From the NCBI GenBank assembly GCA_003152695.1, contig PMAT01000021.1, forward strand, positions 1 to 64,000: DNA of 64,000 nt, in the 5' to 3' direction. Positions within the stretch are counted from its first letter, which is position 1. The number at the start of each line of letters is the position of its first letter. The position numbers and the translations under genes were made by a program. The DNA comes from Acidobacteriaceae bacterium (GTDB lineage: Bacteria; Acidobacteriota; Terriglobia; Terriglobales; Acidobacteriaceae). This document shows positions 42,895 to 51,533 of this stretch, one piece after another. Under the pieces are notes generated by a model. The model was not told the DNA's origin. It saw only the letters and a list, made by a program, of their open reading frames with translations, and searched no databases.

Positions 42895-44514
42895 TTAAAT
42901 GCTCAATGGCTCGCCACGCTGATGGCGGCTGAGAATGAACTCGAAGATCACGCGCGATACGAACACCGCGGTGAACAGGTTGGCCGCCAGACCGAAGCTG
43001 AGGGTCACCGCAAATCCCTTCACCGGACCGGTCCCGAACAGGAACAGGATGACGGCGGACACGATGGTGGTCACGTGGGTATCGATAATGGTCGTCATAG
43101 CGTGATGAAAACCTTGTTCCACCGAGGAGGAAGGCGTCTTGCCATGCCGCAACTCCTCGCGAATACGCTCGAAGATCAGGACGTTGGAGTCCACGCCCAT
43201 GCCGACGGTCAGGATCACACCCGCAATCCCCGGCAAGGTCAAGGTGGCTCCGCTGTAGCCGAGGAATCCCAACAGGATCACCAGGTTCAGGACCAGGCCC
43301 AGGTCGGCGTTGATGCCAGCCGCGTGGTAATAGAACAGCATGAAGATCAGCACCGCGACCATGCCGATGACCGCTGCCCGCACACCCTCGCGAATGGAAT
43401 CGGCGCCCAGCGATGGCCCCACCGTGACCTCTTGCAGATACTTGATTCCCGCCGGCAGCGCGCCGGAGCGCAACGTCAATGCCAGGTCCTGGGTCTCCTC
43501 CGGACTGAAGGAGCCGGTAATGCGGCCCTGATCGTGGATCTGCTCCTGGATGGTGGCTACCGATTTCACTTTGTTATCGAGCACCACCGCCAGCTTGTCG
43601 CCTACGTGGGCCGCGGTAAACGCGGCGAAGCGCCGTCCGCCGTCTCCGGTCAGGGTGAAATTGACATCGGGACGGCCATTCTCATCGCGGCCGCCATCGG
43701 CAGAACGCAGATCGGCGCCGCTCACCGCCGACGAGCGGCTGATGAGCCAGTACACCTCAGCAGCTTCCTCGGGATTTTGCGCGTGCGGAGTGGTGCCTTT
43801 CATCAGGAGGGTGTCGGGAGGAAGCACGCCGCCGTTGTCCTGCATGGCCGCCTGCTCACTGGGATAGGGCCCCTTGACCGCCTGCCGGATCTCCAGCATG
43901 GCGGTGGACTGCATGATCTCTTTCACGCGCGCCGGATCGTCCACGCCCGGCAATTGCACCAGGATCTGATAGTCGCCCAGTCCGTGCTCCTGGATCACCG
44001 GCTCGGAGACGCCGAGCTGGTCAATCCGGTTGCGGATGGTTTCGATGGCCTGCTGCACCGCTTTCTTCCGGGTGTCGTTGGCCACCGAGTTCTTCATGGC
44101 CAGGGTGTAGCCGTTCTCGGCGCCCGAGGCGAGATCGTAGTCGCCTAGTTTCTCGTTGACGATGCGCCGCAGCTCGGAGGATGACTCCGGCGGCACGCCC
44201 TTGATCTGGACCAGCTCCGGGTGGTTCTGCGGATCGGGCTTGGAGATTTCCCCGAAGGCGACGTTGGCGCTCTTGAGGGCGTCCTTCAGGCGCTCGACTG
44301 CACGGTCGCTGTCGGCGTTGATGGCGTCGTTCACCTGCACCTGCAAAATCAGGTGGGTGCCGCCCTTCAGGTCAAGGCCCAGGTGGATGCGCTTCTGCAC
44401 CGCAGACCGCAGGCCTTCACCCGTGAAACTGCCGGGGATGCCGATGATGCCGAAGAGAAAGAAGATCAGCACCGCAACGATCAAAACTGTCTTGAGGAGG
44501 AGATTCTTATTCAT
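42895..44514 (-). CDS. secD: Protein-export membrane protein SecD
   Basis: A 539-residue protein (MNKNLLLKTVLI...); a TTG four codons upstream is also possible. HLGLDLKGGTHLILQV is the D1 motif; IRNRIDQLGVSEPVIQ, GRITGSFSPEE and SGALPAGIKYLQE follow. The C-terminal RND-type helices carry GMGVDSNVLIFERIREEL and the terminal LFTAVFVSRVIFE. It sits between yajC and secF, the standard order. Confidence 0.95.
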   Translation of the reverse strand: MNKNLLLKTVLIVAVLIFFLFGIIGIPGSFTGEGLRSAVQKRIHLGLDLKGGTHLILQVQVNDAINADSDRAVERLKDALKSANVAFGEISKPDPQNHPELVQIKGVPPESSSELRRIVNEKLGDYDLASGAENGYTLAMKNSVANDTRKKAVQQAIETIRNRIDQLGVSEPVIQEHGLGDYQILVQLPGVDDPARVKEIMQSTAMLEIRQAVKGPYPSEQAAMQDNGGVLPPDTLLMKGTTPHAQNPEEAAEVYWLISRSSAVSGADLRSADGGRDENGRPDVNFTLTGDGGRRFAAFTAAHVGDKLAVVLDNKVKSVATIQEQIHDQGRITGSFSPEETQDLALTLRSGALPAGIKYLQEVTVGPSLGADSIREGVRAAVIGMVAVLIFMLFYYHAAGINADLGLVLNLVILLGFLGYSGATLTLPGIAGVILTVGMGVDSNVLIFERIREELRHGKTPSSSVEQGFHHAMTTIIDTHVTTIVSAVILFLFGTGPVKGFAVTLSFGLAANLFTAVFVSRVIFEFILSRHQRGEPLSI

Positions 44515-44529
44515 GAGAGGCTGCAACCC

Positions 44530-44844
44530 TTAGGACTTGGCATGGTCCTCCGCGGTCGTCAAGGTGACGATGGAGGAACGGGCCACTTCAATCTTAATGT
44601 TATCCGGGGGAACCCGCAGGACGACCGCATCATCCTTAACGGACATGATAACGCCAATGAGGCCGCCGCTGGTGACTACCCGGTCGCCGGACTTAATTTG
44701 CTGCAGCATCGCCTGCCATTTCTTCTGCTTGCGCTGCTGCGGCATGATCAAAAGAACATAGAAGATGGCGAAGATGGCAACCATCATCAGGATCGGGGCC
44801 GAGCCGCCGATGCCCTGCACGAACATACCTGCCAATGTAGCCAT
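44530..44844 (-). CDS. yajC: Preprotein translocase subunit YajC
   Basis: A 104-residue protein with one N-terminal helix (ILMMVAIFAIFYVLLIM) followed by PQQRKQKKWQAMLQQIKSGDRVVTSGG, the YajC signature, and a small beta domain. It associates with SecDF. It ends 15 bases before the secD start used here. Confidence 0.95.
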   Translation of the reverse strand: MATLAGMFVQGIGGSAPILMMVAIFAIFYVLLIMPQQRKQKKWQAMLQQIKSGDRVVTSGGLIGVIMSVKDDAVVLRVPPDNIKIEVARSSIVTLTTAEDHAKS

Positions 44845-45030
44845 TTTGCTTTCGACTTTCTAGAAACCTTAGGGGCCAAAAGCCCCAACTATTATGAACC
44901 GCCTGGATGCTGGCCCGAAGGCCCGCACCACCCGAACGTCGCTTTTCAGCAACCTGTTCAGCCAGCCAGAGGAGAGCCCTGACCTTCTATGGTATCGCGC
45001 TTTTGCCGGGGACCTGAACAGCGAAGGCTG

Positions 45031-46179
45031 CTAAGGAACACTCAAATGCGGTGGCCGGACGCCAGAAAGAAAATTCGCGACTTTCCCAAGTATTATAGCT
45101 TGCCGCACCTTACGCATGGTGTCAAGGTAATATGCCAGATTGTGGACGGTGTTCAGCACCTGCGCGAGCAATTCGCTGGAGGCATACAGGTGCCGCAGAT
45201 AGGCCCGTGAGTAGCGCGCGCAAACCCGGCAAGCGCAGTTGGGGTCGAGCGGACCATCGTCGGTGGCGTAGCGCGCGTTCTTGATGGCGAGACGGCCTTG
45301 CGAGGTGAAGAGCAGCCCGTGTCGCGCCGCCCGCGTGGGTAGCACACAGTCCATCATGTCCACGCCCATGGCGACGTAATGCACAATCTCTTCCGGAGTG
45401 CCCACCCCCATCAGGTAGCGCGGCTTGTCTTCCGGCAGAAATCGCATGGCTGTTTGCACCATCTCGTAGGTCATGGAGCGCGGCTCGCCCACGCTCAAGC
45501 CGCCAATCGCGTAGCCGGGAAAATCAAGCTCCACGGTCCGCTGTGCCGATTCGCGACGCAGGTCGGGAAACATTCCACCCTGCACGATTCCGAATAGTGT
45601 CTGCGTCTCACCTCCGCGCTCGGCAAACCACGGGACTTCACTCTTGTGGTCCTCGAAATATTGCTTGCTGCGCGCCGCCCAGCGCAGCGTCATCTCCATG
45701 GACGCCTGAGTGCGCGCGTACTCCGCCGGATGCTCGGTGCACTCGTCGAACGCCATAATGATGTCGGCGCCCAGTCCGATCTGGGCCGCAATTGCACTCT
45801 CCGGACTGAAGAAATGCGACGAGCCGTCGAGGTGTGAGCGGAAGGCCACGCCCTCTTCGGTGACCTTGCGCAGATCGCTGAGGCTGAACACCTGAAAGCC
45901 GCCGGAGTCGGTGAGGATGGGATGGTTCCACGCCATGAACTTCTGCACCCCGCCGAGTTGGCGCACCGTCTCGACGCCGGGCCGCAGATAAAGATGGTAG
46001 GTGTTGTTCAGCAGGATTTGGACGCCGAGTTCTTCCAGTGTGTCCTGAGGCACGCCCTTGACCGTCGCCAGCGTTCCCACCGGCATAAAGACTGGGGTCT
46101 GGACTTCACCGTGCGGCGTGAAGAAGCGTCCGGCGCGGGCGGCGCCATCGCGGGCTTCGACCTGGAAGCGGAAAGACAT
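45031..46179 (-). CDS. tgt: Queuine tRNA-ribosyltransferase
   Basis: A 382-residue tRNA-guanine transglycosylase that exchanges G34 for preQ1 in GUN-anticodon tRNAs. The start MSFRFQVEARDG is the family N-terminus. DSGGFQVFSL holds the catalytic base Asp; GGLSVGEP and DCVLPTRAARHG hold the substrate and nucleophile residues. The zinc site is CACRVC with a following His-containing helix. The gap to yajC is 186 bases and contains a GGGGC/GCCCC hairpin. The tgt-yajC-secD-secF order is widespread. Confidence 0.96.
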   Translation of the reverse strand: MSFRFQVEARDGAARAGRFFTPHGEVQTPVFMPVGTLATVKGVPQDTLEELGVQILLNNTYHLYLRPGVETVRQLGGVQKFMAWNHPILTDSGGFQVFSLSDLRKVTEEGVAFRSHLDGSSHFFSPESAIAAQIGLGADIIMAFDECTEHPAEYARTQASMEMTLRWAARSKQYFEDHKSEVPWFAERGGETQTLFGIVQGGMFPDLRRESAQRTVELDFPGYAIGGLSVGEPRSMTYEMVQTAMRFLPEDKPRYLMGVGTPEEIVHYVAMGVDMMDCVLPTRAARHGLLFTSQGRLAIKNARYATDDGPLDPNCACRVCARYSRAYLRHLYASSELLAQVLNTVHNLAYYLDTMRKVRQAIILGKVANFLSGVRPPHLSVP

Positions 46180-46326
46180 CGCAGACGATTGTAATCGGAT
46201 CACCACAGGGGCACAGAGGTACAGAGAAATCGGAAACGATTCTTAGGCTTGCGGGAAAGGGTCCGGCCGATTCTGAGGACGTAAGTTCCTTTGCAGATGC
46301 GCCGGGGCCCATTGCATACTGCGAGC

Positions 46327-46950
46327 ATGGAAATGAAAGGCCTTGTGCTGTCAGGCAAGCATGTTCGACTGGAACCGCTTGAGCACCGCCGCATCGGCGG
46401 TTTAGTTGCCGCTTCGGCGGCGGACCCCACCTTCTACCAATGGAGTCCCGTCCCGCAGGGCGAGGTTGAGGCCACCAGCTATGTCGATACCGCCCTGGCT
46501 TGGCGGGACGCCGGCAGCGCGGTGCCGTTCGCAATCGTTCGCCTGGATGACGGCGTCGTCATCGGCTCTACCCGCTTCTTTGACCTGGAGCGATGGGCGT
46601 GGCCGCAGGGACATCCGCGATATGGCTGCGCTCTCGACGCCTGCGAGATCGGCTACACGTGGCTGACCCGCTCGGCAATGCGGACCGCGGCCAACACCGA
46701 GACCAAGCTGCTCATGCTGGCCCATGCGTTTGAAACCTGGCAACTGCTGCGGGTCTGCTTGCACACGGATGTGCGCAATCAGCGTTCACGCACGGCAATC
46801 GAACGCATTGGCGGGAAGTTCGAAGGCATTCTCCGGGCCCATCGGATGGCCGCTGAGTACATTGCTCGCGACTCGGCTCGCTATTCGATCGTGGCGGCGG
46901 AGTGGCCAGAGGTTAAGCAACGGCTGCGTCAGATCCTCGATCAAGCGTAA
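46327..46950 (+). CDS. GNAT-family N-acetyltransferase, RimJ/RimL type
   Basis: A 207-residue acetyltransferase starting MEMKGLVLSG. LVLSGKHVRLEPLEHRRI is the typical RimJ/L opening. CEIGYTWLTRSAMRTAANTETKLLMLAHAFE carries the acetyl-CoA loop region and VCLHTDVRNQRSRTAIERIGGKFEG the conserved helix. The substrate is not predictable. It is divergent from tgt. Confidence 0.85.
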   Translation: MEMKGLVLSGKHVRLEPLEHRRIGGLVAASAADPTFYQWSPVPQGEVEATSYVDTALAWRDAGSAVPFAIVRLDDGVVIGSTRFFDLERWAWPQGHPRYGCALDACEIGYTWLTRSAMRTAANTETKLLMLAHAFETWQLLRVCLHTDVRNQRSRTAIERIGGKFEGILRAHRMAAEYIARDSARYSIVAAEWPEVKQRLRQILDQA

Positions 46951-47010
46951 TCGCGTCTTCACTGCGTCGCACCGGTGCGGCATAATTGCAATGGCAGGAA
47001 GTAAGCCGTT

Positions 47011-47052
47011 GCCAAATGCTAACTGCCAAGTGCTAACTGCCAAATGCTAGCT
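47011..47052 (+). repeat. Three 14-base tandem repeats overlapping a start codon
   Basis: GCCAAATGCTAACT, GCCAAGTGCTAACT and GCCAAATGCTAGCT follow each other without gaps. The third unit supplies the ATG of the next gene. Confidence 0.85.
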
Positions 47053-47709
47053 GACACACAGAAGATCTTTGACGGCGTTACGCTGCACGGCATGCCGGTA
47101 CGCATCGAGCTGCAATGGCCATTTCATTCCTCTGGCGGGGGCAGCGACTGGTACGTGCTGCATGGCACCCTGCGCCTGGCCGACGGTGGTCCGCTGTACG
47201 CCGACATTGCGCTGAATCTGGCGCAGACCATTCGCGAAGTGCTGCCATCCCTCGACAGCGACCTGACGTTCTGGCTCGCCATCAACACGGCGCGCAAGGC
47301 GCTCGACGATAAGCAATTGGAGTTGCTGAAGTCGAGCAAGCGGCAACCGGTGCCCGTGTCAAGCCGCTGCTACAGCATTCGCGATAAGCACTTCCGCTTC
47401 TGGCAGGCCACGCCGCAACAAGTGGAAGAGTTTGTGGCGCGCAAAGTTTTCTGGTTGAGCGGCAACCAGCGTGGGCCGGTGATGATCGCCGATCCATGCG
47501 ACGCGCAGTATCTGGGCGCCGCCGATCCCAACATGGTGGACAAACTGCTGGCTGCGGCCAACGATCTGGCGGCGCGCGGCATGATCGAATTGGCCGGCGA
47601 CTACGCTCGCGCGACCGATGGATTGCTGGCGCAAGCCCAGGCTTTTCATTCCGCCAAAGATCGCGCCCTGGAAGAGTTGCACGCCAAGCACGCCTTTGAG
47701 CGGGCATAA
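47044..47709 (+). CDS. Hypothetical protein next to mnmG
   Basis: A 221-residue soluble protein with no signal peptide or membrane segment. The sequence has normal composition, with [58 protein letters not shown] and a helical C-terminus. No family is recognised. The ATG lies in a tandem repeat and has no Shine-Dalgarno; a downstream ATG at codon 17 (GMPVRIEL) is an alternative. It lies 74 bases before mnmG. Confidence 0.7.
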   Translation: MLADTQKIFDGVTLHGMPVRIELQWPFHSSGGGSDWYVLHGTLRLADGGPLYADIALNLAQTIREVLPSLDSDLTFWLAINTARKALDDKQLELLKSSKRQPVPVSSRCYSIRDKHFRFWQATPQQVEEFVARKVFWLSGNQRGPVMIADPCDAQYLGAADPNMVDKLLAAANDLAARGMIELAGDYARATDGLLAQAQAFHSAKDRALEELHAKHAFERA

Positions 47710-47783
47710 GAAGGCGACCACGGACTTCTCCGCTAGAATGGATTTATGCGGCCGCAGCGGCGGCCGGGTGGGGTAGTTCGCCT

Positions 47784-50036
47784 TTGCAGCCGTTATCGTC
47801 ATTTACCGAAACTTACGACGTAGTTGTAGTGGGCGCCGGACATGCCGGTTGCGAGGCCGCCATGGCCGCGGCACGCATGGGCCTGAAGACCGCGCTATAC
47901 ACTCTGAACCTCGATCTGATCGCGCAGATGTCGTGCAATCCCGCGGTCGGCGGCATCGCCAAGGGGCATCTGGTGCGTGAGGTGGACGCCCTGGGCGGCA
48001 TCATGGGCGAGGTGACGGACGCGGTCGGCATTCAGTTTCGTCTGCTTAACACCTCGCGCGGGCCGGCAGTGTGGTCTCCGCGGGCGCAGTGCGACAAGCA
48101 ACAGTACCGGCTGAAGATGCGCGAACTGCTGGAGTCGGAGCCCAACCTGCACATCAAGCAGGCCGAAGTGGCAGAGCTGATTGTGGAGCAACTAGCAACT
48201 AGCAATCAGCAACAAGCCAATACTCTTGTCATCCCGAGCGCAGTCGAGGGACCTGCTGTTCGAACCGCAGATCCTTCGACTCGGACTAAAGTCCTCGCTC
48301 AGGATGACAATTTTGGCGGATCGGACTCTGGCGAAGAGCGAAAAGCGAAAAGCGAAGAGCGAGGAGAGCGCGCCGTCCGAGGTATACGCCTGCGCGATGG
48401 CCGCACCGTTTCCGCGCAAGCCGTCATCATCACCACCGGAACATTTTTGAACGGGCTCATCCACTGCGGCGAGCAGCAATATCCCGCCGGCCGCAGCGGC
48501 GAGCCGAATGCCGTATTGCTGGGCGAATCGCTGAAGGCGCTTGGCCTGCGCGGCTGCCGCCTGAAGACCGGCACTCCGCCGCGTCTCGATGGGCGCAGCA
48601 TCGACTGGTCGAAGTTCAAAGTGCAGCCCGGCGACGACGATCCCACGCCCTTCAGCTTCCGCACCCGGCGGGTGGCGCACCACGACAAGCAGGTGCCGTG
48701 CTACATCGCCTTCACCACCCCGGAGACGCACCGCATCATCCGCGAGAACGTGCACCGCTCGCCCATGTACAGCGGGCAGATCCAAAGTATCGGGCCACGG
48801 TATTGCCCGTCGATCGAAGACAAGATCGTCAAGTTTCCCGACAAGGAAACCCATCAGCTCTTCCTCGAGCCCGAGGGCCTGAAGACCCACGAGATTTACG
48901 TCAACGGCATGAGCACCTCGCTGCCCATTGACGTGCAGCTGGCGATCATCAAGTCGATCCCCGGCCTGGAGACCGCCGAGATGCTGCGCCCCGGTTATGC
49001 CATCGAGTACGACTCCATCGACCCGACCGAGTTGCAGCGCACCCTGGAGACCAAGAAGGTCGCGCGCCTGTTCCTGGCCGGCCAGATCAACGGCACCAGC
49101 GGCTACGAAGAAGCGGCGTGCCAAGGCATCATGGCGGGCATCAACGCGGCGCTGAAGGTAAAGGGCGAGCCGCCGCTGGTCCTCGACCGCACCGAGGCCT
49201 ACACCGCCATCCTCATCGACGACCTCATCAGCAAGGGGACCAACGAGCCTTACCGCATGTTTACCTCGCGCGCTGAGTTCCGCCTGCACCTGCGCATCGA
49301 CAACGCCGACCGCCGGCTTACCCCGCACGGACGCCGCGTCGGCCTGATTAACGATGCCGCCTGGGCCGATCATCTGGCCAAGCAGGAGCGCATGCGGGCC
49401 ATGCGCGATTTGCTGGAGCGCACTCGGGTAAGTGGGGAGATGCTGAACGCGCTGAGGAAGGAAGTTTCGAGTTTCGAGTTTCAAGTTTCGAGTGAAGAGA
49501 TCCCCAAACCGCAGGCGGGTACCTCGAAGCCGGAACCAGACTCGTTGCTGGGACTGACATTCGCCCAACTGCTCAAGCGCCCCGAGGTCCGGATCGAAGC
49601 GCTGGCGCCGCTGCTGGCGAGGCTGATGCCGGCGTTCTTCGAACGAGGGGATAGTGGGCAGTGGGTAGTGGATAGTAAAAGCGTGGAAGCCGGGGATTCC
49701 GTGCTATCCACTAGCCACTATCCACTATCCACGGTTGTTCGCAACGAGCTGAAAGCGGTGGAGACCGAGATCAAGTACGCCGGCTACCTTGACCAGCAGA
49801 GCAAAGCCATCGAGCGCTTGAAGCGCTCGGAGCAGCGCCTCATTCCTGACTGGTTCGACTACACCCGAGTGAGCGGCCTGTCGCGCGAGATGAATGAGAA
49901 GCTAGCGCGCGTCCGCCCGCGCACCCTGGGCCAGGCCAGCCGTATCCCGGGGGTCACGCCCGCCGCCGTCTCGCTGATCAACGTGTACATCGAGATCCAG
50001 GCGCGCCAGCAGGCGGCCGCATCCTCCCTCGGCTGA
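47784..50036 (+). CDS. mnmG: tRNA uridine-5-carboxymethylaminomethyl modification enzyme MnmG, with in-frame repeat insertions
   Basis: FAD enzyme that with MnmE makes (c)mnm5U34 in tRNA. The start is [24 protein letters not shown] is the FAD loop; [46 protein letters not shown] and the C-terminal [11 protein letters not shown]...[15 protein letters not shown] are diagnostic. At 750 residues it is about 120 longer than usual. The excess is three low-complexity stretches at about residues 136-197, 560-586 and 621-650, which are translated intergenic-type repeats. All catalytic motifs are intact and the frame is open, so the protein is probably made. Confidence 0.95.
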   Translation: MQPLSSFTETYDVVVVGAGHAGCEAAMAAARMGLKTALYTLNLDLIAQMSCNPAVGGIAKGHLVREVDALGGIMGEVTDAVGIQFRLLNTSRGPAVWSPRAQCDKQQYRLKMRELLESEPNLHIKQAEVAELIVEQLATSNQQQANTLVIPSAVEGPAVRTADPSTRTKVLAQDDNFGGSDSGEERKAKSEERGERAVRGIRLRDGRTVSAQAVIITTGTFLNGLIHCGEQQYPAGRSGEPNAVLLGESLKALGLRGCRLKTGTPPRLDGRSIDWSKFKVQPGDDDPTPFSFRTRRVAHHDKQVPCYIAFTTPETHRIIRENVHRSPMYSGQIQSIGPRYCPSIEDKIVKFPDKETHQLFLEPEGLKTHEIYVNGMSTSLPIDVQLAIIKSIPGLETAEMLRPGYAIEYDSIDPTELQRTLETKKVARLFLAGQINGTSGYEEAACQGIMAGINAALKVKGEPPLVLDRTEAYTAILIDDLISKGTNEPYRMFTSRAEFRLHLRIDNADRRLTPHGRRVGLINDAAWADHLAKQERMRAMRDLLERTRVSGEMLNALRKEVSSFEFQVSSEEIPKPQAGTSKPEPDSLLGLTFAQLLKRPEVRIEALAPLLARLMPAFFERGDSGQWVVDSKSVEAGDSVLSTSHYPLSTVVRNELKAVETEIKYAGYLDQQSKAIERLKRSEQRLIPDWFDYTRVSGLSREMNEKLARVRPRTLGQASRIPGVTPAAVSLINVYIEIQARQQAAASSLG
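48190..48378. repeat. Repeat-derived insertion 1 in mnmG
   Basis: AGCAACT/AGCAATC words, then a palindromic unit with left arm at 48226-48254 (TTGTCATCCCGAGCGCAGTC) and right arm at 48269-48310 (ending GCTCAGGATGACAA), then a GCGAAAAGCGAAGAGCGA tract. In frame, about 62 codons. Confidence 0.85.
49463..49545. repeat. Repeat-derived insertion 2 in mnmG
   Basis: Four near-copies of GTTTCGA(G/A) and GTTTCAA words at 49463-49493, followed by a short Pro-rich stretch. Translates as [12 protein letters not shown]. Confidence 0.7.
49646..49732. repeat. Repeat-derived insertion 3 in mnmG
   Basis: A run of GGGATAGTGGGCAGTGGGTA words is followed about 45 bases later by its approximate inverse CTATCCACTAGCCACTATCC, forming an imperfect hairpin. 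In frame, about 29 codons. Confidence 0.8.
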
Positions 50037-50363
50037 CGGCGACCGTGGATTCGGAATGGCTGGGGTCACGGAATGGAGCACGTTGTCTGGCCACTTAAGT
50101 GCAAGTGTTTGCACCCTCGATAGTTTCGGCTCCATATTTTCCAATAAGTTACAGCGGAGACATAATTGCAACGTTCACCTCAAGGTCTGTCTCGGACTGC
50201 CGCAGGTTCTGTGTTTGGAGGGCAGCGTCGAGAGGGCCCGGCAACGAGCGTCTGCTAGGTTCGAACCCGCTCGTTGAGCAATACTGGCCCCTGAGCACCG
50301 CAAGGTGTTCGACTTAAGTCTCAATTTCGCGAAGTAAGACTCTCAACTGCGGAGGATACAAAC
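50037..50363 (+). promoter_or_regulatory. Gap and conserved leader of PEP-CTERM gene 2
   Basis: Contains an 8-bp hairpin AACGAGCG/CGCTCGTT at 50243-50275, a second hairpin CACC-GCAA-GGTG near 50296-50307, and a TTAAGTCTCAATTTCGCGAAG to GACTCTCAACTGCGGAGGA segment homologous to the leader at 3819-3892. No gene is seen. The possible role of the folded leader is unknown. Confidence 0.5.
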
Positions 50364-51005
50364 TTGAACAGGAAACTTGGATGGATGTTTTGTCTACTGG
50401 CCCTCGCCGTTTGCGCCAGTTTACCGGCGATGGCCGATATCGCCTACACCAACATTCAGGATGGCAGCTACAATTGCTGTTCTGGCTGGACCATTGGCGG
50501 TTCGGGCTCTCTTGTCGGACTGGTCGAGGACGCCCAGCTATTCACCTCGGCGGTGACTGGCAACGCTAATTCGATCACCGTGGCTTTGGGCTTTGCGGCA
50601 GGCGACAACGGCGCGACCATAAGTCTGTGGTCCAACGCCGGTGGCACCCCGGGTACAAATTTGACCGGGTTCATCACTGCTCCACCCGCCCCTGTCTTCG
50701 GAACCTGCTGTCAATTCACGACGGTAACGTTTGCGGGAGTTCCAATTACCGCCGGACAACAGTATTTTGTCGTAATCGAGGCCGACAACACCACTTGGGA
50801 CGCCTGGGCTTGGAATGACACAGGCGCCGTTGGACAACTTGACCAGAACTCCGGCAGCGGCTGGAACCAGTTTGCTGGCGAAACTCTGGGAGGCATGGAG
50901 GTAGACACCGGTGGCGCCACGACCCCGGAGCCTAGCTCCCTATTGTTGCTCGGCACCGGATTGGTGGGAGCATTCGGCGTTATTCGTCGCAAGTTGAATC
51001 GCTAA
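50364..51005 (+). CDS. PEP-CTERM sorting domain protein (paralogue 2)
   Basis: A 213-residue exported protein starting with TTG, eight bases after GGAGG. Signal peptide MNRKLGWMFCLLALAVCASL-PAMAD. The beta-rich body has FGTCCQFTTVTF, matching the CC motif of the gene at 3108-3818. The C-terminal tag is TPEPSS, then the hydrophobic helix and RRKLNR, identical over 27 residues to the paralogue. Expected to be sorted and cleaved by an exosortase encoded elsewhere. Followed by a strong terminator. Confidence 0.87.
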   Translation: MNRKLGWMFCLLALAVCASLPAMADIAYTNIQDGSYNCCSGWTIGGSGSLVGLVEDAQLFTSAVTGNANSITVALGFAAGDNGATISLWSNAGGTPGTNLTGFITAPPAPVFGTCCQFTTVTFAGVPITAGQQYFVVIEADNTTWDAWAWNDTGAVGQLDQNSGSGWNQFAGETLGGMEVDTGGATTPEPSSLLLLGTGLVGAFGVIRRKLNR

Positions 51006-51025
51006 CCCTTCGGTAGTTCACGTTG

Positions 51026-51053
51026 ACAGCCGGAGCTAACCAGCTCCGGCTGT
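51026..51053. terminator. Terminator of PEP-CTERM gene 2
   Basis: ACAGCCGGAGCT / AGCTCCGGCTGT, perfect 12-bp stem with a 4-base loop, followed by TCTTATTTTT. The stem core matches the terminator at 3057-3086. Confidence 0.92.
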
Positions 51054-51112
51054 TCTTATTTTTGCAATGGTTTCAGGAACTGACAGCGTCTGAGAAGTTC
51101 ACGATACGGGGT

Positions 51113-51418
51113 TTAGCCGAGCAGCGCACCGGGGTCCTTGCGGACAATGTGCAGCAACTTGAGCGTGGCCTGGCGCGGCTGCCGGATACCCTGCTCCCAG
51201 CTTTCCACCGCATTCGAGCTGACGTTCAGCAGGCGCGCAAACAGCGCCTGGCTGGCATTCATGGCCGTGCGCATGGCCCGGATCTCGGCTGCCTTTAATG
51301 GCCGGGGACGAACTGGTATCTCCACCGAGCGCAGGTCCAGGCTGGCTGGGGTTTTTACGGAGGATGCCGCCTTTTTGCGTTTGTTTTTCTTCTCTTTTTT
51401 CTTGCTCTTCTTGCTCAT
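51113..51418 (-). CDS. XRE-family HTH regulator, antitoxin-like
   Basis: A 101-residue DNA-binding protein. The N-terminus is extremely lysine-rich (MSKKSKKKEKKNKRKK), probably disordered. Residues about 40-95 hold a helix-turn-helix: AAEIRAMRTAMNASQALFARLLNVSSNAVESWEQG, then RQPRQATLKLLHIV, as in NadS/HigA-like antitoxins. GGGGGAAGG lies just before the ATG. No RelE/HigB-type toxin gene is adjacent. Confidence 0.82.
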   Translation of the reverse strand: MSKKSKKKEKKNKRKKAASSVKTPASLDLRSVEIPVRPRPLKAAEIRAMRTAMNASQALFARLLNVSSNAVESWEQGIRQPRQATLKLLHIVRKDPGALLG

Positions 51419-51533
51419 GCCTTCCCCCAGCTACGACAATGTGACACATCAGACAATGTAGGATATTGGCGGATGCAATGTAAATAGCTCTCAGGTGGGG
51501 GCGCACCCAAAGCGGGTGCGGCACTGCAAGAAT

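Noticed and set aside
42739-44148. Long open frame opposite secD/secF
   Set aside because: Antisense shadow; Gln/His/Arg-rich.
48192-49568. Long open frame opposite mnmG
   Set aside because: Antisense shadow that also runs through the repeat insertions.
50240-50280. tRNA-like GGTTCGAACCC
   Set aside because: The flanking bases do not form a T-stem or acceptor stem; the sequence is the loop of an 8-bp hairpin.
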